The notes below the pieces were generated by a model. That model had not been told where the DNA came from. It searched no databases and was given only the letters and a program-made list of their open reading frames with translations. Shown here in pieces: positions 1-5,015 of a stretch of DNA of 5,015 nucleotides. This stretch comes from Treponema sp. (lineage in GTDB: Bacteria; Spirochaetota; Spirochaetia; Treponematales; Breznakiellaceae), in the NCBI GenBank assembly GCA_031257715.1, contig JAIROE010000350.1, positions 1-5,015 of the forward strand, read 5' to 3'. A program made the position numbers and the translations under genes. Each line of letters opens with the position of its first letter. Positions within the stretch are counted from its first letter, which is position 1.

Positions 1-469
1 CAGCCTCCTTTCAGGCGGCGAACGCTCCATGACCGCGGTGGCCCTGCTTTTCGCCACATATCTGGTAAAGCCCAGCCCTTTCTGCCTCCTCGACGAAATT
101 GACGCGGCCCTTGACGAGGCCAACGTGAGCCGGTTTGTGGAACTGCTCCGCGAATTCGGCAGCGCAAGCCAGTTCGTCGTGATCACCCACAACAAAAAAA
201 CCGTCACCGGCGCGGGAACTCTTTTGGGCGTCACCATGGAGGAGTCGGGGGTAACAAAGCTCATCTCCATACGCATCGAAAACGACAAGGCGGCCGGGAC
301 CGGCGCGGGGCAGGAATCCTGGAGCGGAACCTTTGAGGAAGAAGACGTGGAAATTGAGGAAGGACGGGAACTGCCCATTGGGGTAGATGATCCTGCGGCG
401 GTAAGCGAAGCCGACCTGCGGCCCATACGGGCCGGCAAAAAAGAAGAGCCACGGGAAGAACCGCAATGA
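1..469 (+). CDS. smc: Chromosome segregation SMC ATPase, C-terminal fragment (5' end outside window)
   Basis: This is the C-terminal part of the ATPase head of an SMC protein, which works as a dimer with ScpA/ScpB-type partners to organise and segregate the chromosome. The open frame runs in from the left edge (codons in phase from base 2), so the ATG at 29 is internal. Seen in order: the ABC signature LSGGERS just before that ATG, a hydrophobic stretch, Walker B FCLLDEID with catalytic Glu at about bases 95-97, the D-loop AALDE, and the H-loop His in VITHNKKT (bases 188-190). The usual family ending follows ([19 protein letters not shown]). About 60 further residues then form a charged, low-complexity tail (EEEDVEIEE, later [10 protein letters not shown]), longer than I expect for bacterial SMC. 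The short H-loop-to-end spacing and VTMEESGV ending favour SMC over RecN or Rad50. Its stop overlaps the next gene's start. Confidence 0.95.
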   Translation, partial: SLLSGGERSMTAVALLFATYLVKPSPFCLLDEIDAALDEANVSRFVELLREFGSASQFVVITHNKKTVTGAGTLLGVTMEESGVTKLISIRIENDKAAGTGAGQESWSGTFEEEDVEIEEGRELPIGVDDPAAVSEADLRPIRAGKKEEPREEPQ

Positions 470-1113
470 ATTGGACTGTGTATATTTTTTCGGGGATCTT
501 TGCCGCCTGCGTGCTTGTGCACCTGGGGGCGATTCTGTCCAAAAAGAAAAAGCTTGAGGCGGCAAGCAAGATCCTGCTCCTTCCCCCGCTTCTTGCCGCC
601 TACATTGCCGGAGCGAATACCCTGCTTGTCACGGTAATTGTCGCGGTTTTATCGGGCTGGGCCGGCGACATATTCCTCATCAATATAAAAAAGCCCGTCT
701 TTTTCAGGCTGGGACTCGCGAGTTTTCTCGTGGGCCACATCTGTTACATTCCTTCCATGCTGCGCTTTACGGGAAACATCTCGCCGCCTCTTCTTGCCGT
801 GTCCGCGGCCCTGTTTCTTGCGGGGGGCGTGGTTCTCTACCGCCTCATAAAACCGGACGCGGCGATGCGCATCCCCGTGATCCTCTACGAGATTGCCATT
901 GTGCTGATGAGCCTTGCCGCCCTTCAACTGCTGGTTTCGCAGAGAAATGTCCCTGGGGCGCTTGCCTTTGCGGGCAGCCTCTTCTTCCTTGCCTCGGACG
1001 GTTTTCTCGCGCGTTTCCTCTTCAACACCAAGCCGGAATGGGGCGACATTGTTGTCATGACAAGCTACATCGCGGCCCAGGCGGCGATAGTGTCGGCCCT
1101 TGCCATGCTGTAG
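466..1113 (+). CDS. YhhN/TMEM86-family membrane protein, putative lysoplasmalogenase
   Basis: A 215-residue multi-pass inner-membrane protein with about eight hydrophobic segments and almost no soluble domain, the usual family size. Family-typical motifs are visible in order: [11 protein letters not shown] near residues 34-44, GWAGDIFLI near 64-72 with the conserved Asp, the [18 protein letters not shown] region near 78-95, [13 protein letters not shown], then [14 protein letters not shown] with a second conserved Asp, and [13 protein letters not shown] at the end. Characterised relatives (TMEM86B, some bacterial YhhN proteins) hydrolyse the vinyl-ether bond of lysoplasmalogens; the substrate here is an inference from family only. 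The ATG overlaps the smc stop by four bases (ATGA), which suggests translational coupling and one transcript; no strong Shine-Dalgarno is needed or obvious. The gene ends 59 bases before the convergent adenosyltransferase-like gene. Confidence 0.88.
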   Translation: MNWTVYIFSGIFAACVLVHLGAILSKKKKLEAASKILLLPPLLAAYIAGANTLLVTVIVAVLSGWAGDIFLINIKKPVFFRLGLASFLVGHICYIPSMLRFTGNISPPLLAVSAALFLAGGVVLYRLIKPDAAMRIPVILYEIAIVLMSLAALQLLVSQRNVPGALAFAGSLFFLASDGFLARFLFNTKPEWGDIVVMTSYIAAQAAIVSALAML

Positions 1114-1172
1114 AACACGTCCGGAAGCCCCCGCCGGGTTCCCACGGCGCGGTACCGGAGACCCGCGGAATA

Positions 1173-1670
1173 CTATTTTCCCGGTTCGGAAATACATTTG
1201 CAAAAGAGCCAGTAGAGGGCGCTTGACAGCCGGTTCATCGCCGTAATGATGTCTCCCCGGCGGCGGAGGACCCGGACGGCAAGCAGTTCCCCTTCCCGTA
1301 TACGGGCGCGCAGGGTATTGAGGCGGACGGCGAGGGCGCCCATGGAGCAGCCGGGCAGCGGGTGGGGAAAGCCGAAAGCGCCCCCGGTATCATGGCTCTG
1401 CCGGTGTATTTCATCGAGGGAAAGACCGAAGAGGCCGAAAGGGGGAAGCGGCTCCTCCTTCACTTCGGCGGCGAGGATCTTCCTTAAAGCCTCAAGCACT
1501 TCGCCAAGGGACGCGCAGTACCACGCGGCGCCTTCCCTCAGAGCCAGCACCTGGGCTTCCAGAACTTCCGCCTCCAGCGTATCTATCATACCGCGGAACG
1601 CGATACGGCCGTGGCTCTTGCGCACAAGACGGCTGCCGGAAAGGCCCGTCATGCAGATGTTTTTTTTCAT
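1173..1670 (-). CDS. Divergent PduO-type cobalamin adenosyltransferase homologue
   Basis: A 165-residue, mostly helical soluble protein that I align by eye to PduO-type ATP:cob(I)alamin adenosyltransferases, which transfer adenosyl from ATP to cobalamin to make coenzyme B12. Matching landmarks: TGxxG near residues 8-12; then RLVRKSHGRIAFRGMIDTL (14-32) for the family's RVxKDxPRxxAYGTVDEL; LPGCS (105-109) for LPGG-S; RARIREGE (121-128) for the RxxxRRAER active-site helix, keeping two Arg and the Glu; and MNRLSSALYWL (145-155) for YLNRLSDYLF. Changes are substantial: the nucleotide-loop GDxG is degraded, DEL became DTL, the second Arg of the RRAER pair became Glu, and its last Arg became Leu. 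Activity is therefore uncertain; it may be a weak enzyme or a cobalamin- or ATP-binding relative. An in-frame TGA lies nine bases upstream, so the ATG at 1670 is the first possible; only a weak GAAGAG-like ribosome site precedes it. Confidence 0.68.
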   Translation of the reverse strand: MKKNICMTGLSGSRLVRKSHGRIAFRGMIDTLEAEVLEAQVLALREGAAWYCASLGEVLEALRKILAAEVKEEPLPPFGLFGLSLDEIHRQSHDTGGAFGFPHPLPGCSMGALAVRLNTLRARIREGELLAVRVLRRRGDIITAMNRLSSALYWLFCKCISEPGK

Positions 1671-1750
1671 GAGGAGTCAGAACTCTTCACCCAGGCCCGC
1701 CGTTTCAGGATTTACCGTCGAAGTCGTCCGCGTCATCCCGGTCCCCGCTG

Positions 1751-3448
1751 TCAAAAATCGAGGCTGTAACCCGCGCTTACGGCAATAACATGGGGATCGC
1801 TTTTGGGCCTGCCGCCAAACATGCCGAAAATATTGAACTGATAGGCAGTCTGAAGGTACAGGCCGGGAACCACGGAAGATGTGAACATCAACCCTCCCTG
1901 AAACGAAACACTCACACCCGGATTATACGATAAATTCAGGGTGGAACCGGGGAGTTTTCTTTTGGCCGTAAAACCAAGTCCAAAATCGCCGTAGGGGGTA
2001 ACGGCAAATTTATTTCCAAACCTGACAGGAACATAGAAACCGGCCAGCCCTTCAATCTGCGACAACCCTCCGGTCAGGCAGGTCCTAAGGCCAAAGCCGA
2101 GGTAACTGACCCTGCCCTTGATGTCGGCGGTAAAGGCCGGCCCCAAATCAAGAACAAAATACGCAAAACCGGCGGAAAACTGCAGATCAGGTTCGGCCCG
2201 CAGCCGCTCCTCTTCTTCCTTCTCCATGGAGGCCTGGTTTGCATAAGCCTTGTCGTCCATCATAAAACGCCCGAAAGATCTAATCCGCCAAATGCCGTAT
2301 TCGTTGATCCACTCGGAGCTGACCGAGCCTTCGTTTACCCTGAAGGTTACAGTATATCCCTCCGCGCCGGGTAAAATGGTTCCCACGGAAACCGACATGC
2401 TCCCCTGTGACGAACGGAGGGTATTCTCAAGAGTCCAGCCGACAGCATACGCCATACCGTCCACAGGATAATAGCCAAAGGCGCCGCTTATGTCGCTTAC
2501 AATTCTCCGGGAAGCCCTTCGGAAAACTTCTCTGATGGCGTTTTCGGCGTTTTCGGCAATACAACTATTGGAAAGAAATCCGGAAATATGCTCATAAACA
2601 CTTCCCGGAATATCCATGCCTTCGATAAAGGAATAAACCCGCTCTTCAAGACGGGCCCTCTGATCAATTGTTTCCCCGTTGAAAACCCGGTCAAGAAAAC
2701 TTTTCACCCGGTCAAGGGGTATGGAAAAATTGGCCGCCTGCCGGTAGCGGGCCGAAAGGGTATTGATGCCCGCAATGGCATACCCCGAAAGTACACCCGG
2801 CGTCCGGACAAGAAGCGGTCCGCCGGAATTTCCCGGATCAACCTGGGCAGTATGCTGAATATAGGGCCCCATCATTTTATCCGTATAGTCTCCGGCCGGG
2901 AAAACGACATTCGCGTTGGAAACCATTCCCCTGCCGAACTGCCAGATGGTGGTATTTCCCATGCCGGGAAATCCGGCCGAATAGACATCCTCCCCTTCCT
3001 CCACAGGCCGGTCCAGCAAGGCCAGAGCCTGGGTAAACGGCCTTGCCTCTTCCGGAAAAGCAAGGATGGCGATATCCATATCTTCATCGGCCGCCAGAAT
3101 GCTCAATCCGCCGTACATGGTTTTGGTTCCGTCCTGTTTCTCAAAGGTCACCGAAAGGGAATATGACTGGGTAATAACATGATGATTGGTTATAATGTAG
3201 TTTCTGCCGTCAGGCCCTATATAGACAAAACCGCTCCCCGAACTTCCCCACAGAAAAGAGTCTATGTTTTTGGACGCAGCGGAATCGCCGCGCCTTTCAA
3301 ATTCCTCCCCGAGTTTTTCCAGGTAATCAATGATGTCAGGATGAAAGGCCTGATTGATGAGCCCTATGTAATCCCTGAGCAGGCTGGTCTGGCTGAACAC
3401 CGGCAATGCCAGAAAAAGAAAGACGCAGCCCAAAAAAAATTTACGCAT
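1751..3448 (-). CDS. Secreted trypsin-like serine protease with C-terminal barrel-like domain
   Basis: Predicted 565-residue exported protein. I chose the ATG at 3448 because AGGAG (3456-3460) sits seven bases before it and a clean signal peptide follows (MRKFFLGCVFLFLALPVFSQ, likely cut near residues 19-20); a longer in-frame start at 3514 would bury that signal and overlap the previous gene. Residues about 65-255 are a trypsin/Deg-like fold with all three catalytic residues: His90 in TNHHVI, Asp125 in DEDMDIAIL, and Ser208 in DPGNSGGPL. No PDZ domain is evident. Residues about 258-405 are an unrecognised middle region. A short charged stretch (EKEEEERLRAEPD, 409-421) leads to a C-terminal segment of about 145 residues with alternating hydrophobic, Gly- and aromatic-rich strands, ending in Phe as outer-membrane barrels often do. 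I infer a periplasmic protease tethered to, or sensing, the outer membrane. Substrate unknown. Confidence 0.85.
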   Translation of the reverse strand: MRKFFLGCVFLFLALPVFSQTSLLRDYIGLINQAFHPDIIDYLEKLGEEFERRGDSAASKNIDSFLWGSSGSGFVYIGPDGRNYIITNHHVITQSYSLSVTFEKQDGTKTMYGGLSILAADEDMDIAILAFPEEARPFTQALALLDRPVEEGEDVYSAGFPGMGNTTIWQFGRGMVSNANVVFPAGDYTDKMMGPYIQHTAQVDPGNSGGPLLVRTPGVLSGYAIAGINTLSARYRQAANFSIPLDRVKSFLDRVFNGETIDQRARLEERVYSFIEGMDIPGSVYEHISGFLSNSCIAENAENAIREVFRRASRRIVSDISGAFGYYPVDGMAYAVGWTLENTLRSSQGSMSVSVGTILPGAEGYTVTFRVNEGSVSSEWINEYGIWRIRSFGRFMMDDKAYANQASMEKEEEERLRAEPDLQFSAGFAYFVLDLGPAFTADIKGRVSYLGFGLRTCLTGGLSQIEGLAGFYVPVRFGNKFAVTPYGDFGLGFTAKRKLPGSTLNLSYNPGVSVSFQGGLMFTSSVVPGLYLQTAYQFNIFGMFGGRPKSDPHVIAVSAGYSLDF

Positions 3449-3455
3449 GTTCCGG

Positions 3456-3460
3456 CTCCT
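3456..3460 (-). promoter_or_regulatory. Shine-Dalgarno site that fixes the protease start
   Basis: AGGAG on the minus strand, seven bases before the ATG at 3448, placing the start directly at the signal peptide. It lies in the 44-base gap after the lipoprotein stop. Confidence 0.75.
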
Positions 3461-3492
3461 TATGCGGATCTTGTTCCTCTTTCCGGCAGAGG

Positions 3493-4014
3493 CTAAAAAA
3501 ACGATCTTCTCCACCGTAACTGTCCTGATTTTGAGAAGGGAACAAATTTCCTGGAGTCATTATCCTCATAAAGCCGATTCCTCTTTTTATCAATGGGATA
3601 CGGAGGAAGATGAAAAGAAATACCCCCTGTGTTAAGTTCATCAAAGCCGGCCGTAAAATAAAGATTGTACCTTTTTCCCGCTTCAAAACGGTAATTGAAG
3701 GGCACATTGGTCCCGGTAAATATATACGTAATTGTATGCGTCATGGTTATCATAATGGACACTTTGCTGTTTACGTTGAAGACAAGCTCCACATCCCCGG
3801 CCGGAAGAAAAATATCGGTCTTGTTTTTCCAGTTGACCGGAATATCCTTATAGGAGACCACCGTAAGCCCTTCCATGATATAAAGGGACGTCTGCTGATC
3901 TTTTGGCAGGGCCGGATTAAAGACAATCGGCCCGGTTTTGCACGATGCAAGAAAAAAGAGCGCATGCACAGCGGTCAAGATCAAAACTTTTTTCACAGCA
4001 TCAGTTGCTTTCAT
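3493..4014 (-). CDS. Putative envelope lipoprotein of unknown function
   Basis: A 173-residue protein with a lipoprotein signal peptide: a short n-region with Lys, the hydrophobic core VLILTAVHALFF, and lipobox LASC with the lipidated Cys at residue 25. The ATG at 4014 is chosen over an in-frame ATG at 4056 because GGAGGAGG (4020-4027) lies five bases before it and the signal peptide begins there. The mature part looks beta-rich. The stretch SLYIMEGLTVVSYKDIPVNWKN followed by IFLPAGDVELVF resembles the general pattern of small envelope beta-sandwich domains (a surface phrase, a short loop, then a PAG-turn), as in PEGA or DUF2846-like proteins; that is only a resemblance. The tail is basic (RRSFF). 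It is the first gene of the minus-strand run, 44 bases before the secreted protease, so a shared envelope role is plausible. I do not recognise the family. Confidence 0.8.
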   Translation of the reverse strand: MKATDAVKKVLILTAVHALFFLASCKTGPIVFNPALPKDQQTSLYIMEGLTVVSYKDIPVNWKNKTDIFLPAGDVELVFNVNSKVSIMITMTHTITYIFTGTNVPFNYRFEAGKRYNLYFTAGFDELNTGGISFHLPPYPIDKKRNRLYEDNDSRKFVPFSKSGQLRWRRSFF

Positions 4015-4019
4015 TACAA

Positions 4020-4027
4020 CCTCCTCC
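4020..4027 (-). promoter_or_regulatory. Strong Shine-Dalgarno site that fixes the lipoprotein start
   Basis: GGAGGAGG on the minus strand, five bases before the ATG at 4014. It is the best ribosome site in the window and rules against the in-frame ATG at 4056. Confidence 0.8.
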
Positions 4028-4054
4028 AATGGGGCCGTTTCAAAACACGGAAAC

Positions 4055-4082
4055 ATTTTAAAACAACAGACTTGTTAAACAA
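4055..4082 (-). promoter_or_regulatory. Candidate sigma-70-type promoter for the lipoprotein-protease run
   Basis: On the minus strand TTGTTT (4077-4082, three of six consensus positions, including the TTG core) is followed after 16 bases by TAAAAT (4055-4060, five of six). Transcription would begin near 4048, leaving a leader of roughly 34 bases that includes the strong GGAGGAGG ribosome site of the lipoprotein gene. The local A/T-rich composition contrasts with the coding DNA on both sides. The call is by eye and the -35 is weak. Confidence 0.4.
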
Positions 4083-4103
4083 CCAGACGGGTTGTTGAAC
4101 GAG
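4071..4103 (-). terminator. Long imperfect palindrome: candidate dapL terminator or operator
   Basis: A 14-base arm (4071-4084) pairs with 4090-4103 around a five-base loop; thirteen positions pair, one of them a G-T wobble, and one is mismatched. On the minus strand the stem is followed by TCTGTTGTTTT, a broken T-rich run, which fits a modest Rho-independent terminator 96 bases after the dapL stop. The stem is A/T-rich for a terminator, and its distal arm overlaps the putative -35 of the next gene, so a repressor site is the main alternative. Confidence 0.45.
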
Positions 4104-4167
4104 TCCAGTTTCAATATACACCACGGTACACCATTCATCCGGAAAAATCTACCTGCGTTCATGGACA

Positions 4168-4191
4168 GAGCCCGCCGTACACGCGGGGCTC
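4168..4191 (-). repeat. GC-rich inverted repeat just after the dapL stop
   Basis: GAGCCCGC (4168-4175) and GCGGGGCTC (4183-4191) form an eight-pair stem with one bulged base and a seven-base loop. It starts seven bases after the dapL stop. The nearest T-run on the minus strand (five T) comes about 20 bases later, so it is a poor intrinsic terminator by itself; it could stabilise the 3' end of the dapL message. Confidence 0.35.
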
Positions 4192-4198
4192 CGGAATT

Positions 4199-5015
4199 TT
4201 ACATGCGCGAAAGCCTTGCGCACGCTTCCTCCACATCGGCCCTGTGGCCGAAAGCGGAAAAGCGGATAAAGGACTGCCCGGCCGGACCAAATCCCGCTCC
4301 GGGGGTGGTAACCACCTGGCATTTTTCGAGGATTTCGGAGAATACGTCCCAACTGTCCCTTCCGGGAAAACGGGCCCAGATATAGGGGGAATTGTCGCCG
4401 CCCGCACAGGCGACGCCGAGCCTTTGCAGGGCTTCCCTTATGAGGCGGGTGTTTTCCAGGTAGAAGTCTGAAAGCTGCCGGATCTCCTTAAGTCCCTCCT
4501 CGTCCAGCGCGGCAAGGGCGCCGTACTGGGCGATATTGGAAGCGCCGTTGAAGATGGTGCCTGAAACACGGTTCCAGTCGGCGTTAACGCTTTCGCCTCC
4601 CGCATATATCAGCTCTTTGGGCACCACGGTCCAGCCCAGGCGGACGCCGGTAAAACCCGCGGGCTTTGAAAGGGAATTGACTTCTATGGCGCAGCTTTTC
4701 GCACCGTCTATTTCAAAAATGGTTTGGGGAAGGGAAGGATCCCTGATGTATGCCGAATAGGCCGCGTCAAAGATCACGAGCGCCCCCCTGTCCCGGGCCG
4801 CCTTTACCAATGCCGAAAGCTGTTCGCGCGTTGCCGCCGCGCCCGTGGGATTGTTGGGTGAACAGAAATAAAAGAGGCCGTTCTCCGGGATCTTTGAAAC
4901 GTCGGGGAAGTAGCCGTTTTCGGCGGTACAGGGAAGGTAGATGAGCCCCGCGTAACCTTCGCCCGTCCAGCCGCCGGCGGCGCCCGCAAGGACCGAGCCG
5001 TCCACATAAACGGGG
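4199..5015 (-). CDS. dapL: LL-diaminopimelate aminotransferase DapL (5' end outside window)
   Basis: PLP-dependent class I/II fold aminotransferase that converts tetrahydrodipicolinate plus glutamate to LL-2,6-diaminopimelate plus 2-oxoglutarate in one step, supplying lysine and peptidoglycan synthesis. The frame is open to the right edge and reads PVYVDGSVLAG there, as DapL does internally; the GTG at 5005 is therefore an internal Val codon, not a start. About 270 of the usual roughly 410 residues are present. Visible signatures: YLPCTAENGYFP, the cofactor-binding SPNNPTG, IFDAAYSAYI with the PLP-contacting Asp and Tyr, NSLSKPAGFTGVRLGW with the Schiff-base Lys at bases 4664-4666, APYIW-like SPYIW, TPGAGFGPAG, and FIRFSAFG with the substrate-carboxylate Arg. 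The combination of CTAEN, AGFTGVR and PGAGFGP separates DapL from ordinary aspartate aminotransferases. The usual SKTAGFTG reads SKPAGFTG here. Confidence 0.95.
   Translation of the reverse strand, partial: PVYVDGSVLAGAAGGWTGEGYAGLIYLPCTAENGYFPDVSKIPENGLFYFCSPNNPTGAAATREQLSALVKAARDRGALVIFDAAYSAYIRDPSLPQTIFEIDGAKSCAIEVNSLSKPAGFTGVRLGWTVVPKELIYAGGESVNADWNRVSGTIFNGASNIAQYGALAALDEEGLKEIRQLSDFYLENTRLIREALQRLGVACAGGDNSPYIWARFPGRDSWDVFSEILEKCQVVTTPGAGFGPAGQSFIRFSAFGHRADVEEACARLSRM

Noticed and set aside
1114..1172. Bidirectional terminator between the convergent YhhN and adenosyltransferase-like genes
   Set aside because: A short stem with a bulge exists (1123-1142) but no T-run follows on either strand; termination may be Rho-dependent, and I cannot support a site.
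1677..1679. In-frame TGA read as selenocysteine, joining the short frame to the adenosyltransferase-like gene
   Set aside because: I see no selenocysteine-insertion hairpin right after it, and the family match begins downstream of the TGA, so an extension is not needed.
1246..1788. Plus-strand open frame of 180 residues
   Set aside because: It is Arg/Ser/Pro-rich with no recognisable domain and lies opposite the adenosyltransferase homologue, whose family motifs are readable; it is an antisense shadow in GC-rich DNA.
2588..3166. Plus-strand open frame of 192 residues
   Set aside because: It lies antisense to the protease catalytic domain and shows no domain pattern of its own.
3423..3448. 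Lipobox-like FLGC at residues 5-8 of the protease
   Set aside because: The Cys falls too early, before any hydrophobic core; a signal peptidase I site near residue 19 fits better.
3446..3514. Upstream in-frame start for the protease at 3514
   Set aside because: It would add 22 basic residues before an excellent signal peptide, overlap the lipoprotein gene, and ignore the well-placed AGGAG before 3448.
5003..5005. GTG as the start of the aminotransferase
   Set aside because: The codons before it read PVY in the same frame and match the internal PVYVD region of DapL; the gene clearly continues beyond the right edge.

Overview
This 5,015-base window looks like ordinary bacterial chromosome, GC-rich and gene-dense. 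It holds six protein genes, two of them cut by the window edges. I see no tRNA, rRNA, CRISPR array, transposase or phage gene. The gene set is a DapL-type aminotransferase, a lipoprotein with a spirochaete-compatible lipobox, and a secreted protein ending in an outer-membrane-barrel-like domain. That suits a diderm bacterium, and a Treponema-like spirochaete is my best guess. The guess rests on overall style rather than a diagnostic marker.

Left part, plus strand (1-1113): the 3' end of a chromosome-condensation SMC ATPase, with its signature motif, Walker B and H-loop. Its stop codon overlaps the start of a YhhN/TMEM86-family multi-pass membrane protein (putative lysoplasmalogenase) in an ATGA arrangement.

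Middle, minus strand (1173-4014, transcribed right to left): a three-gene run. It starts with a small envelope lipoprotein of unknown function. After 44 bases comes a secreted trypsin-like serine protease with a complete His-Asp-Ser triad, an uncharacterised middle region and a C-terminal beta-rich, barrel-like domain ending in Phe. After a further 80 bases comes a divergent PduO-type cobalamin adenosyltransferase homologue, which converges on the YhhN gene.

Right end, minus strand (4199-5015): most of the C-terminal two-thirds of LL-diaminopimelate aminotransferase (DapL), which feeds lysine and peptidoglycan synthesis. The 184 bases between dapL and the lipoprotein gene hold two inverted repeats and a plausible promoter, so the lipoprotein-protease run probably has its own transcription start.

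The parts most worth a second look are the protease-barrel fusion next to a lipoprotein, the adenosyltransferase homologue that keeps only part of the family's active-site signature, and the long imperfect palindrome overlapping the putative -35 region of the lipoprotein-protease run. I found no clear evidence of a new defence or mobile system.
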